From the NCBI GenBank assembly GCA_015680685.1, contig MNCI01014896.1:38260-102259 (forward strand): DNA of 64,000 bases, read 5' to 3'. Position 1 is the stretch's first letter. Every line of letters starts with the position of its first letter. A program made the translations under genes and the position numbers. Below are positions 22,718-34,200 of the stretch, piece after piece. Origin of the DNA: Gnetum montanum (Eukaryota; Streptophyta; Gnetopsida; Gnetales; Gnetaceae). The notes beneath the pieces were generated by a model, which worked only from the letters and a program-made list of their open reading frames with translations, made no database searches and was not told where the DNA came from.

Positions 22718-23239
22718 GCTACACTACGTAGCGTAGCATAGTGTAGCCACTGGTTTTGACTAGAACTTGTGTTGAAGCTGAAAACATTTGTCTGAGGCTT
22801 AGTTATGCTAACAACTACAACTTTTGTCTTTCGTGTCTGCAAGCTTTTGAACTTGCTAAACTCATGCTTGAAAAATTTGTTGTTTTTACATCATTGCTAT
22901 GTTGTGCTATGCTATGTAGCATAGCACAACATAGTGGCTAGAAAATCCTGCTTCCTTGTTTAATCCACCAATTTCTAGCAACAAACTTTGCTCAAGGTCT
23001 TTTACAGGCCGAAGTCTCATTAAGGTGTTGTTTTCTTATTGGAATCACTTGGCAACATGGACCTTTCCACTTTGCTTTTGCTACGTTGTGCTACGCTACA
23101 TAACGTAGCATAGTGTAGCACCTTGCGTTGACTAAATCCTGCTTTGTCTTCGCAATCACTTTGTCACTTTGTACTTGGACACTTAAGCAACCATTTTTTC
23201 AAAGCTTGCTACGCTGCATAGCGTAGTGTAGTGTAGCAA
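22718..23239. repeat. Four palindromic ACGTAGCGTAGC-type blocks in E0 LTR
   Basis: Blocks at 22718-22748, 22894-22933, 23079-23121 and 23207-23239 are imperfect inverted repeats built from the words TGCTACG/CGTAGCA (for example ctacgctacataacgtagc). Spacing is about 130-190 bp. Related blocks occur elsewhere in E0 at 29257-29276 and in the intron at 49117-49159. Confidence 0.85.
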
Positions 23240-23536
23240 ACTTCTTCACTAGAAAACTTGTTGAACTATTTTGCTCATTCCAAACACTCTCAACAACTCC
23301 TAGCATAGTTTCTGAGTAGACTGTTAGCTGGGTGAATTGTCTAGGTGGGCAGGTCGGAGAGTCCATCGGGCCTGTCAGCTTTGGAGATAGAAAACTTGCT
23401 AGACTAGACAGTCTAATATCAGTGCCTACATTTTCCTGTTGAACTGTCATAACGTTACACTTGTGGAAGTCCTTGCCTAAATTCCAAGACCGTAGTGAGG
23501 CATGAGGGTCTTGAAATTTTATGGTGTTTCATTGTC

Positions 23537-23547
23537 CCCTCTTTGTT
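23537..23547 (-). promoter_or_regulatory. Polypurine tract of E0
   Basis: The minus strand reads ACAAAGAGGGG followed by ACAA and then the LTR start. Element A has the same tract (46953-46963), differing only in the following base. Confidence 0.85.
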
Positions 23548-24899
23548 GACATCTGGAGGATCAGCCCGATAGACATCGACAAAGAATACAAAATGCCATG
23601 AAGGACAAGTCGCCAACATTGCTCTCTGGTGGTTGCTGAGAAGTTGCTTTGTTGTGCTTGGGAGTAACAGGATAGTTGTATAGGGTAAAGGGGAAAGGAT
23701 AGACTTGAGGAAACAAGTTCAGGAAAGGGTAAGATGAAACTTAGTGGGGTCCCTTGTTGGAGTACTTGTGAGGGATTTGTTCCATGTGGACATCTTTTCT
23801 TTTACTAGCTTCTAGCCTCTCATCAGAATGGAGAGGGTCATTGTGAAATAGTTGGTGTGCCATTTTCTTTGGGCACATGTTTTTTTTTTTGCGCTTTGGC
23901 ACTTTTCTGTTGTTTTTTAGCCATATTCATTTGCAAACAACCTTGTTGTTGCAGGACAGGTGTTTTCTCCCAAGGATGAGTCATGCTACATCCACATGGG
24001 ACTTTGACCTGCCTATAGATGCTTCCCATGTCACGAGTTATGTTACACATGCCATGGACTTTAGCGTTGAGCATATGGGAGGGCTTTACATGCATCAAGA
24101 AAGCTTGTAAAAGGGATGTGAAAAGGGAAACTACAGATTTGAGAAATGAGATGACGAAGGTTAAAGGGGATGGGTAGGATGTGCACTCCTAAGTAGCTAA
24201 GCTAGTCAGAGCGGTCACCTTGGAACGATGTGATGTCCTACTCTCTTGACGAAATGTATCTCTGATCAATGTTGTCTTGGCTCGTACCCTGCAAGCGCAA
24301 CAGAAAGAAGAGCAAAAAAATGTAACCATGAAGCACAGTTAGGCAAAGGTCTTACTTGCTTTAGACATCACTAAAGTGACAAGCACTATTGCTGAGGCAA
24401 GCGACGTCTAAAGCAAGAAGGCCAACAGCGACTCTAGTAGCGATAGGCTGAAGGGGTTGGCATCAAGGGGGCTAGGAGTTGCGACAATGTGGGTGCTTAG
24501 GTGTCTCCACCCAAGGTAAGCATCATGTAGTTCAGTTGTAAGGTGAGAGGCCTAATAGCCGAACATCTTTTGAGCTTGGATGATGGTAGGAGCTAGAGGG
24601 TAGCAAATTTGTAGCTAGGCCACAATAGTGCTGGGGCTCCAGCGGTAGGTGCTAACCATGGAAGCTACTGCTAGGGCAATGGGTCATGGTAGCGATAGCT
24701 CCAAAAGGTCAACAAGATGTTAGATGACATCTCCAGAGGATCAGCAAGATGCCAGGGGCAATGGCATCACATTTCTTCCAAAAGGTACATTCTGGCCATC
24801 GTGAACTACGTTTTGGAACTGCAACGCTCCATCCCACATTGACACTATGCATCCTCACTTGTTTGAATAGTCATGGATTGTGAGCTAGGAATGTTATGC
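23548..24899 (-). other. E0 3' spacer
   Basis: Non-coding sequence between integrase/tandem repeats and the polypurine tract, equivalent to 45965-46950 in element A. No conserved ORF was recognised. The frames at 23838-24110 on both strands look like chance. Confidence 0.55.
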
Positions 24900-25185
24900 T
24901 ACAAACCCAACCTAAGGTCCTAGTAGATCATTTGATGTACTGGTTTAAGGTCCCAGTAAACCGCTATGCTAATTTAAGGTCCCAGTAGACCGTTGTGCTA
25001 GTTTATTATCGTAGCAGATAGTGGATGGGCCAGTTTAAGGTCGTAGCGGACCATTTGTGCTAGTTTAACATCATAGTTGATGTCCTATGCCAGTTTATAG
25101 TCATAGCAGACTATTTGTGCTAGTTTATAGTCATAGTGGACTATGGATGCCATTTTATAGTCATAGTGGACTATGGCGCTTACCT
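24900..25185 (-). repeat. Short tandem repeats downstream of E0 integrase
   Basis: About eight ~30-35 bp units share a core that reads on the plus strand 'gctagtttaaggtc.tagcggacc' with variations (24935-25180). On the minus strand this is GACnnTAAACTAGC, the same core found in A (45590-45960). Confidence 0.85.
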
Positions 25186-26460
25186 TGCTTTCGCATCAAA
25201 CGAAGTATGGCTTCAAGTATAGGTGGTTTATAGGGTTTGCAAACTATTTGCCATCCATGTTTGCTAGCTTGAAGGCTCCATTCTTGTAGGCTTTTGTGAC
25301 TACGAATGGACCTTCCCAATTTGCTGAAAAGTTGTCCACATGTTCATGCACAGCTTTGAGGACTAGATCCTCCTTTTTAATCGGCTATCGATGTAGGTAT
25401 GCATGATGCTTTTGTCATTGCTTGTCTTGATACCATTCGATGCGACCCAATGTTTGTACATGCTCTTCCTCTAGGGAGTCAAGATCGATTATCCTTGATT
25501 CATTATTCTGGGCTTCATTTATGATGCTTGAAAGAATCATCCATAGTGATAGTACCTACAACTCAACAGGCAACACTGCTTCAGATCCGTAGACTAGGCT
25601 ATAGGGGGTCTTACCTATAGCCATCCTACACATCGTACTGTAGGCCTAGAGCACATAGAGGATTTTCTTGTGCCATTGCCTCTTGTTGCTACTAAGTATT
25701 CTTTTGAGCAAGTTGATGATGGCTTTGTTTGTAGCTTATGCCTAACCGTTAGCCTGCAGCTGATATGGCGATGAGAAAGATTGCCTAATGCCAAGGTTGC
25801 TACAGAAGGTTTTGGTTTCCACACCACTAAACTATGGCCCGTTATCTCACAATAGTCATGGGAAGACCAAACCTTGTTACATTGTTGTCCAAGATGAAGT
25901 GGGAAACCTGTTGAGATGTATTCTTCCTAAGGGGGATAACTTATGCCCACTTTGTAAAGTACTCAGTGGCAGTAATAATGAAGCTATGCCCTCACAGAAG
26001 ACTTAGGTGTTATGGGTCCTATGATATCTAGTCCCCATCACTGGAATGGCCATGTGATCTATGTAGGATGCAACTCGGTAGGTAACATGTGTACTAGGTT
26101 TGTGTGATGTTGGCACATGTCACATGTCTTGACTTTAGCAAAATAGCCACATTCCATGCATGACCAGTAATATCCTAGGCATCTAATCTTAGCTGCCATG
26201 GCTCTAGGAACTATGTGTCCTTCACATAGTCCTTCATGGACTTCACTAACTATTTTCTATGCCTCCTCCCCACCAAGGCAAGTTAACAGTATTCCATCAA
26301 AGCAGTGTTTACACAAAGTATTATCTCCTACTAGGACATACTACCATGCTCGCTTCCAGATTGCATCCCTTTGGGCAGATGTCAAGCCATGTGGGGATTC
26401 ACCATGTTGCAGGTAGGCTTTCACATTAGCGTATCATTCTTGGGTGTTGGTATTGCTCAC
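25186..26460 (-). pseudogene. E0 integrase
   Basis: On the minus strand, zinc-binding residues are readable as 'HEGLCEGH' and 'CDMCQ' around 26100-26250. The core has 'WGLDIIGPITP' (near 26010) and 'TRFGLPMTIV.DNGP' (near 25850-25890), followed by 'GKTPYSLVYGSEAVLP' and the C-terminal 'NFSANWEGPFVVTKAYKNGAFKLA' near 25250-25340. It matches integrase of A and B throughout, with numerous stops. It would have integrated the cDNA. Confidence 0.8.
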
Positions 26461-26990
26461 AAAGGCCATGTGTACTGCTTGGGTGATAGGGCCCGTGCAC
26501 TCTATTATCAAAGCAGGTAGCATCGCGAACAGATGTGACAGCACGTTTAATGCTAGCATAGCTAAGGCATCAACTACTATGTTCTCATTACATGGCACAT
26601 GTTGTATGTATGTTGTGGTGAACTGCTGCAACAATTTTTTGGCCAAATCACAGTAAGGATGTAGATGTGAAGCTTTACAGGCATAGACCTTAGTGATTTG
26701 ATTAACAACAAGTTGAGAGTCACCTCAAATTGCCAAATGTTGAATTTTTAATTGTTGGGTTGCTAAGAGGCCTTTGAGGAGTCCTTTGTACTTAGCTACA
26801 TTGTTCGTACAAAGGAATGTGAAGTGGTAAGCAAAGGGTTGCATGTCCGTAGAGGGGAACGTGATGATGGTAACAACACTACCACCTCACGTGGTTGAGG
26901 CACCATCAAAGTGCAGAGTGACCTCAAAATGTGACGGTATGAAATTGACACTGCTAATTTGTTCATTAGGGAATTTGGGTTCTATGGTCA
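26461..26990 (-). pseudogene. E0 second RNase H (archaeal-like, aRNH)
   Basis: The minus-strand reading contains 'HFDGASTTRGGSV', 'NNVAKYKGLL' (A has 'VEYEGLL', so the catalytic Glu context is changed here), 'IRGDSQLVVNQ' and 'VPCNENIVVDALA'. A second RNase H of this type after the first is the hallmark of the Tat lineage. Stops interrupt it. Confidence 0.8.
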
Positions 26991-28560
26991 CCTGATCATT
27001 AACGGGTGACGTTGTAAGCTATGTAACTATCGCTTGTCCTTTTGTTGACGATTGGGCTACATAATGTAAGTCAAATTTTGCTGTTATTGCCTTCCATCGG
27101 GCTATCCTGCTACTTTCATACAAGTTTTTTTTGATAGCCTGAAGTATGTTGCTTTTCCATATGATGTTCACTTGATTGTGGAAAAGGTAGTGTCTCCATT
27201 TTTTTAGTGCAAACACTAAAGCAAGATAATTTCTTTCCACTTCATTGTATTTGGCTTCATATGCTATTAATGCATGGCTCAAGTAATAGACTAGGGTTTT
27301 AGAATCGTCCTCTCTTTTTTGGCATAACAACATCAAAATAGATGTGTTCGAAGTGGCAAAGTAGATGTAGAAAGGTTTATCCCTCTGTGGTGGGTAAACA
27401 ATTGGAAGGTTTGAAAGCTCTTTCTTCACGTCATTGAAGGTTTGCTGGCACTATGTTGTTCATTTGAAGTTAATCCCCTTCTTCAGTAAGTGTTGCATGG
27501 GGTGTACCTTATCAATCAATCTTGCTATAAACCTTCTGATGAATTGTATTCCACCTTGCAACCCACAAAATTATTTAAGGTTAGTAGGGGATGCTAGGCT
27601 AATGATGGCCTTAACTTTTTCAGGGTCCACTTGTATCCCAGCCTCCGATACCACAAACCCTAGCATGCACCCAATTTTTATGTTGAAAACATACTTCTTT
27701 GGAATAAGGCGTAGTTCATGCTTGTGACAATGCTTTAGAACTACATCTAGATCAGTGGGATGATGAATAGTTATCTTAGATTTGACCGCTATGTTATCCA
27801 CGTAATCGTTTAGTCTCTCTAAGAGGTAGTCACTGAATATGTAGGTCATGGCTCATTGGTAGGTTGCTCCGATGTTCTTTAGACCAAAGGGCATCATCAT
27901 GTAACAGAAAGTACCCCAAGGGGTTGTGAATGTAGTTGTCAACTAATGCTCTAGATTTATGCAAATTTGATTGTAACCTGAGAACCCATCCATGAAGGAT
28001 AGTAAAGCATGACTAGCCATAGTGTTAATAAGTTGGTCGATACTTGGTAGTGGGAAGTCATTTTAATCATTGTCTTAATCAGATCTCGAAAGTATATATA
28101 GATTTGTATCCCTCCCATTTTCTTAGAGACTACAATGATGTTTGACACCCATTCTGAGTAATCGACTACATGAATGAAACCTGCTTGGTATAACTTAGTG
28201 ATCTCATCACATACGACTAGTGTGATTTCTGGCTTAATCTTTTAAGCCTTTTATTTAACCAGTTTGACACATGGGTCCAATATAATGTTATGTTGTATTA
28301 GACGTGGGTCTAAGCCCAGCATGCAATTGTAAGACCTTGTGAATACTTTAACATTATCTTGAAGGACTCTAGATACATCATTTTGCATTTGTTGGTCTAG
28401 GAGGAAACTTAGTTTTAGCATTTTCATTTCCCCTCTAGATATCATTGTCAGTGCTTCAATGAGAGGGTCCTTAATCACATCCCCAACCTCTAAGTCTAAG
28501 GCTTGGACCAAGTGTTCGGGCCAGTCTAGGGACGTTTCCAAGGAAGCTACAGTGTTATCA
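26991..28560 (-). pseudogene. E0 reverse transcriptase and first RNase H
   Basis: The minus strand reads a pre-RT segment ('LVQALDLEVGDVIKDPL', 28251-28541), then RT blocks 'SNIIVVSKKMGG', 'SFMDGFSGYNQ'-like sequence, and 'LNDYVDNIAVKSK' at 27785-27815, where the catalytic YVDD is YVDN (27793-27804). The tether-like first RNase H is at 27019-27429 ('FYIYFATSN', 'VYYLSHAL', 'EAKYNEVERNYLALVFALKKWRHYL'). It lacks the usual first catalytic Asp, as is typical in Tat elements. Stops and one or more frameshifts are present. Confidence 0.9.
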
Positions 28561-29098
28561 ATTGATGCATCCTAGTCTATCGACTCTAAGTTCGGGTATC
28601 TTGCAAGCTTGCCAAGAGGACCCGTTAAAGTCAACAGTGAGCATAGATCACGTTGCATGGCCATCTTGTTCAACCTGCCATTATAAGAAGAAGCCTGGTC
28701 AAGTGATACCCGATTGAAGCTATGTTGCATAATAGTTAATATAATGAAACATGCAGTGATTGTCAAACATTCGACTACATTCATAGATTACTAGTTTTAG
28801 GTCATGGTAGACCGTAAGTGAATTTGAATATGCAACTAATGCTAGGTCTGCCAGTTTAAGGTTGTGGTGGACCGTTAATAGGTTGTAAAAAGGTAATGTT
28901 ACTAGTTTAAGGTCTTTGCGGACCATGGTACATTTTTAGATGAGGTTGCTAGTTTAAGGTCTTTGCAGACTGTGGTGTACAGGCTTGCCATGGGTAGGTT
29001 TCTAATTTAAGGTGAGGCAAAATTTTTGGTTGGGTCCACCTATTTGCAAACAAGAATGCTATGCTATCACAAATTTATGACATTCCAGTACTATGCTA
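28561..29098. repeat. E0 spacer with short tandem repeats between RT and antisense gene
   Basis: From about 28790 to 29010, five units share the core 'ctagtttaaggt.ttgcggacc'. This is the E0 counterpart of the 41845-41970 array in A and the 61610-61700 array in B. The rest (28561-28790) shows no motif. Confidence 0.8.
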
Positions 29099-29158
29099 CA
29101 CAGGGAATTCCACATTACTCAAGGTGCAAAAATGGCAAGTTCTTTTCATCACGTCGGC

Positions 29159-29166
29159 TATAAATA
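29159..29166 (+). promoter_or_regulatory. TATA box of the E0 antisense gene
   Basis: TATAAATA followed by GGGG, 133 bp upstream of the ATG at 29299 and on the strand opposite to E0 gag-pol. Spacing to the ATG fits a short 5' leader. It is inferred to be the gene's own promoter, separate from the LTR promoters. Confidence 0.65.
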
Positions 29167-29298
29167 GGGGTTTACCCCTAGTAAACTTATCGTTTTCGTT
29201 GTCAGAGCACAAAGCCCACATCGAGAGCGTAGTGTAAGTGTGCCAAAAGAAAGAGAAACAACGTAGCGTAGCAACCGACAGCATCTGCAAGGGAAACG

Positions 29299-30523
29299 AT
29301 GGCACCCAAAGGCGAATGTAAGCACTGAGGGCTCACTAAAGTGGATGAAATCAAGGACACTTTGGGGCCCCTAACTCAAGCACACATTACAGTGTGGGAG
29401 GAGACTCTGTCCGCTCAGTAAGTTCCTATATTGCCTTTTTTGTTCAGATTTTTATAATTTTTATTGTTGAAATCTGCTTTCTTTTGCCATCATTTTGGCC
29501 ACCGTTTTGGCTGCTATGCTGCCACCATCGTTGGTTGGCCACAGCGTCTATACGAATGTTATGTTATAGCTGCATGCAGTATCGCTATGGCCATCATTGT
29601 TGCGACTACCTTATCATGGGGGTTTGGGAGAGCCTGCACAGCTTAGTGCATGGCTAGGATAGCGTGCTACCTTTAAGAGGGTTTTGACATTCTGTGTGAT
29701 TTGAGAAACAAGACACATGTTTAATGCAGTACAATGCGAGTTATTTTGTACAGCTGACTTATAGTTGGAACGATTTTAGTACGGTAAACCCTTACTTTTT
29801 GCACTCTGTAATGCCTTTTATTGCTATGTGGTCGTACATTATAAGATTTAGTAGGCTTGTCATATTGTTACGTTGTTAAGGCTACAATACCATTGCGTTG
29901 CTGAATTTGTTAAACTTGTCATATTTCGCTGCTTGTCGTAGTAATGTGTTGATTGCGTCATTGCATTGTTGCATGTCTGCCACATTATGCATCATATAGG
30001 CATTGTTGCATTGCATATGGTTTGATGACCTTGCTATGCTGTGAAACTTGCTTTGTTTTTTGTTCTTTGTTTGCATGCACTTGTTTGTTTCTTTTTTTTT
30101 TCTACAACTGTGAAATCTTGCTATGCTACATGCAATGGGAATGCCATACTATGCTATACGTAATGAGAAGGTTATGTTATACTACATGCAAACTTTGCTT
30201 GTTCATAGTGCTAACGTTTGATTCTTCATTGATGCAGGGTTATGTTGAAACCCATTTTGATTTTTCTAGAAATTGTAGAAGTCGTGTGCTACCTAAGTGA
30301 ACCGGTGGCCAATGTTCCTCCTCCCCACGCATGTGTGGAGTGGTAGGCGATTTGGTTCTGAGAGGGTGCATGAGACTTCCTATAGTTTCTCCTCTAGCAC
30401 TTTAGTGTGATCGTATGGTTACACTTGTTGACGAAGACAACAACCGCAATCATAGAAACCCTATTTCCTGGGGAATACTGGGATATTCTAAAATTTTTGA
30501 CTGATGGGTAAATCGAGGGTAGG
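29299..30523 (+). pseudogene. E0 antisense gene, exons 1-2 (HAD-like), broken by element A
   Basis: Exon 1 is 29299-29417: ATG, 39 codons plus two bases, one TGA at codon 10, donor CA|GTAAGT. Exon 2 starts at 30238 after the acceptor 'ttgatgcag' and reads in phase 'QVMLKPILIFLEIVEVV...'. It continues with 'HFSVIVWLHLL' and '...IIETLFPGEYWDILKFLTDG', to a donor at 30522. Exon 2 aligns residue for residue with exon 2 in A and B and resembles the FCP1/NIF HAD fold. The first catalytic Asp is Glu (FLEIVE) and the second is lost. Stops at former Gln/Arg codons are frequent. Element A begins at 30524, on the exon 2 splice donor. Exon 3 follows after A. Confidence 0.75.
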
Positions 30524-31776
30524 TGAAACACCACAAAATTTGGAGCTTAGTACACTTCCAACAAGAATCGAGCTTAAGGGCCCACCAATAGCTTCAAGCA
30601 GAGTCGAACTTGACGATGAGCAATTCCTTGGGGCTCGCCGATGACCACAACAACTTCTGCTATCAGAAATGGCAACTTCGGAGTGCAACATACTTAGTTT
30701 TTTTAATAAGTATATGTTTTTAGTGTATACACCTAGCGTATACGCCCAAGTTCATATTTTTAGCATATACACCTAGTGTATACGCTCAAGTCCAGCACCC
30801 ACAGCATATACGACCCAGCATATACACCCAACATTCACAGCGTATATGCCAAGCGTACACGCCTCACATGTACGCTGAACAGGTACAACTGATGTATACG
30901 CCTGACATGCAATCCTCAAAGACGACATGGAAATAGCACTATAGAACACGATTTGGTACAAGGTAGCAATTTACACAAATAGAACAACCATCAGCATATA
31001 TGTCCAGCGTATATGCCCAGCATCCATTAGCGTATATGCCCAAAGTCTATGCCCGCCTGATACAGTGTATACGCCCAACAGATGTAACATGTTGTACACT
31101 TGTAAATTTTATTCTTGTGCACCCAGTCAATATGCCACGTGTCACCCAACCCAAGTCTAACGTCTAAACCTGTATAAAAACCAGAATTTTTCACTAGATC
31201 GAGGTGGGTGTGCAAAAATTTGAGCAAACTAGAGAGAAAATAGAGACGCTAAGAACCAGAGCAGAGAACCTGATACACTAGACTTCAACCCTGTACGCTG
31301 AGCATACAGCCTCTACATTGTGCCTACAGTTTGAACCAGTCCACAGTCATCCCTGCATCCACCGGGGCTATTCATCTGCCTTGTGTGAAAGCCACAACTG
31401 CATTAGACCGGTGCATTGTAACTCTCACTTTGCAATAATATTGTTGCATCTTCTTCCTAAAATTTGTTACAGTTTTCCATTTATTGTTGCATGTTGGCTA
31501 TTTACGCTCTGATACATTTATGCTCCATTTACATTAGTTACACCGTTTGCACCTCATTTCGCATCGATTACGCTGTTTACGTATAACCCAGCGTATAGCA
31601 CTTCAGTGTACGTTTGGGAAAATCCTTGCCTGATTCACATGCGGACCACTCAAGGTACTCTACCTTCGTTAAATTTCAGCTTGCCCTCAGGTGAAGGTAG
31701 GGTCTTCTGTGCATGTCCGATGATCCCCTGGTTTCTATTTCCTTCCAGCCGGAGACCGATGATTTCAGATAGTACA
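30524..31776 (+). repeat. 5' LTR of element A
   Basis: It begins TGAAACACC and ends ...AGTACA, five bases before the primer site. The first ~530 bp match the 3' LTR copy at 46968. It contains many GCGTATACGC-type words (30720-31080) and a TATA box. Its 3' third (31600-31776) matches the end of the B LTR. Confidence 0.9.
31173..31180 (+). promoter_or_regulatory. TATA box of A 5' LTR
   Basis: TATAAAAA. The B LTR has the degenerate counterpart TACAAAAC at about 50653-50660. Confidence 0.6.
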
Positions 31777-31781
31777 GAAAT

Positions 31782-31799
31782 TGACGCTAGAAAGAGGGC
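31782..31799 (+). promoter_or_regulatory. Primer binding site of element A
   Basis: TGACGCTAGAAAGAGGGC, differing by two G-to-A changes from the B site TGGCGCTAGAAGGAGGGC. This primer class (TGGCGCTAGAAGGAGGG) occurs in plant Tat-type elements. The exact tRNA was not checked. Confidence 0.8.
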
Positions 31800-32333
31800 C
31801 TATGCCTAAAACTTACTGTGCCTTAGATCTCTTAGCGTCTACGCTGTTGAGTATATGCCAACCTTAACTGTAAACTCCCCAGCATCTATGCTGCTGAATA
31901 TACATTGTCCGCTATACACTGTAGACCCTGTCTACACTATACGCTGACACTGCACATTTTACGTCGTAGACTTTGTCTACGTTGCACACATGCAAATCTA
32001 TTTACACTGCTAACATATATGCTGCACACTTTACGCTGTAGACTTTGCCTATGCTGCACACAAGACACTATCTACGCTGTCTATGCTACCGCTAAGCTTA
32101 CGCTGAATACCCTACGCCATAAACTCGTTTACGCTGTCATCCGTATACGCTACACTCTATACACTATAACCCTATTTACGCTGTATACCTATACGCTGCC
32201 CTTATACGCTGGTCATTGAAGCCTATACTCCAAGACCCAGTTTATACGCTATACGCCACCAATGTAGGTTTACGCCACTCTAGGAATACAAGTTTCATAT
32301 CCCTTCGCTGTGTCATATTCTCAACCATTCATC
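31800..32333 (+). repeat. A leader: arrays of 'tacgctgtagac' words
   Basis: The leader between primer site and gag contains about ten irregular copies of words such as CTACGCTG, GTAGACTTTGTCTACGCTG and TATACGCTG (31840-32220). Element B has the same arrangement at 51360-51830. The open frame at 31905-32219 is an artefact of these repeats. Confidence 0.8.
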
Positions 32334-34200
32334 ATGAACACCGCAAACACCATCGCTACAACCACCCAAGTCACAGACCTTGTAGGCACCACGGCCGTTC
32401 AACAGCCCGTGGTACAACCCACAGTGGGGCCTCGCTGGTCCCTTAGATTGCAAGGGAGGAACCCATCGTCTAACATCATAACTTAAGACCAGTACAACTT
32501 CATATGCGTGAAAATACAAACCATCTTAGCCGTGGACAGAGCCAAAATAGAAGTAAAGAGGCAATATGAACTTTTTCATAGGGGAGGACAAGAGTTCATC
32601 CCTTCCCCATATGACATCATCCCTCTTCCAGAGCCTTACTCTGAGCTCATCACACATCTCCTCCTACAAAGGAGCCAGTCGCTAGATTAGCCTGTAGTAA
32701 ATCCTCAACCAGAAGAGGAAGATGAGTTCGCTGCCCAATCTGAGCATGAAGACTCATAGCACACCCTTAGCCCACAAACTTATATAAACTCGTTGTTTCA
32801 CACATTCACGGGAGAAACTACGTCCCTCCAGCCATCTAGAATCATGCAAGCACATGTGCCTCAACAAGACACAGCCACTCTCATCCCCATTCCTCCAGCA
32901 ATCAATGATCAAGTCAACACACTTCCCCTCGCAATTCCTCTTGTAGCCACAGCACCCCTGTTCTTACAAATGCAACCCCCTCAAAACAATGTAGGGGCAA
33001 CCCTCCTACCTTGAGCGATCGGGATGTCGCATGTGATACCGGCATTTACCTCTGCCCATTATATTCCCAGGGTCCAAACTCACAGAGCCCCTTTTACCGC
33101 TGTAACTCAACAAGTTCAGGGGATTCCTACACAAAACATGACTGGGCAATGGACAGCGATTAGTGCCTAACCACATCAACCCCCTCACTACAACATACCA
33201 CCTCACACAATTCCACCAGCCAACATCCCCCAAGGATAACCACAGTAACAACAACCCCTTGCCTACAATATGCCACCTCTGATACCACCTGCTATACATA
33301 TTCCACAAGTACAACCTCCAATTACATAGCTTTTTGCCTTCCAACCTACTGTCCAACAATCTAATCTGTACACTATCCCACATCCCCAAGCTACCACCTC
33401 ACCTAGCGCTCAAGACTGGGCAGATGCTAAAAAACTAATGCAGGAACTAACTGACGAGGTCAAACGCCTCAAAACAACCATCGACGGAGAGTTGAAGGTA
33501 GTGGACTTTTACCACAATGATCCCATCAGCTCTTCCGTTCCCCCCCTAACCTTACCCAAGGGTGTATCATTGCCTACGCTAACTAAATATAACGGGGAGA
33601 TGGACCCCAATGCTCACCTTATAACATTTAGACTAGAATGCGCATTACTTCAGGCATGGCCACACGCCATTTTGTGAGTGTTCCCTATGTCCCTCGCAGG
33701 GAGAGCACTTGATTGGTATCAGGCCTTGCCAAGAAACTCGATATTTTCTCTAGAGGAGTTGTTCCATCAATTCGTTACCAGGTTTAAGTATAACTTGAAA
33801 CTTGAAGCAACACTTGACATCCTTATATAGATCAAACAAGCACCTTTAGAACTCATACAAAAATTCATCCAAAGGTGGAGTGCTGCTCTCAATGAGCTCC
33901 ATGAGCCGATCCCAGAGACGTATCTCCTCACCATTCTAAAGGGGGCTGTTAACAACTTTTTCAAATCCAAGTTATATTATCTCAATGTGCGTAACCTCAA
34001 TCAAGCCTTTGTATAGATTAAAAACATAGAGGAGGCGGCCCAAAATAGCCATGATCCTGTGTATTTAGCCTTTAAGAATCAACACAGTAAAAAAGATAAA
34101 GAAAAGGCTAAAACAACTATAGCAGCGTTGGTAGAAACATAGCAAGCAAACATGGGCATGGCACGGATTATTATTTCACCCTAAAACAAGACATCCAATG
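32334..34200 (+). pseudogene. Element A gag
   Basis: The ATG at 32334 (MNTANT...) is conserved with B (51927). Landmarks are 'KRQYELFHRGGQEFIPSPYDIIPLPEPY', a long Gln/Pro/Thr-rich segment (32790-33400), a helical segment 'MQELTDEVKRLKTTID', and the capsid core 'SLPTLTKYNGEMDPNAHL...GRALDWYQALPRNSI', typical of plant gypsy gag. About ten in-frame stops occur, most where B has CAA, CAG or CGA. Compared with B, about 330 bp are deleted near 34160, removing the first half of the C-terminal zinc motif. The last Cys is also Tyr. Confidence 0.9.

Larger units (their letters stand above)
21677..23531 (-). repeat. 3' LTR of E0
   Basis: Read on the minus strand it starts TGAAACACC at 23531, as do the LTRs of A and B, and ends ...CA at 21677. 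It is preceded by the same polypurine tract as in A. It contains a TATA box and four hairpin-forming palindromic blocks. Length is 1855 bp, longer than the LTRs of A (1253) and B (1195). Confidence 0.8.

Noticed and set aside
22718-23239. CRISPR-like array of palindromic repeats
   Set aside because: Plant nuclear context, imperfect repeats with unequal spacing and no cas genes; these are hairpin words in an LTR.
31905-32446. Open frames in the A leader as coding genes
   Set aside because: They are produced by the repeated 'tacgctg' words and have repeat-derived composition; the real gag start is the conserved ATG at 32334.
33006-33389. 127-codon minus-strand frame over A gag as a second antisense gene
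   Set aside because: It is the complement of the Pro/Gln-rich gag segment; the corresponding B frame (52584-52889) is a similar shadow. No start or splice context.
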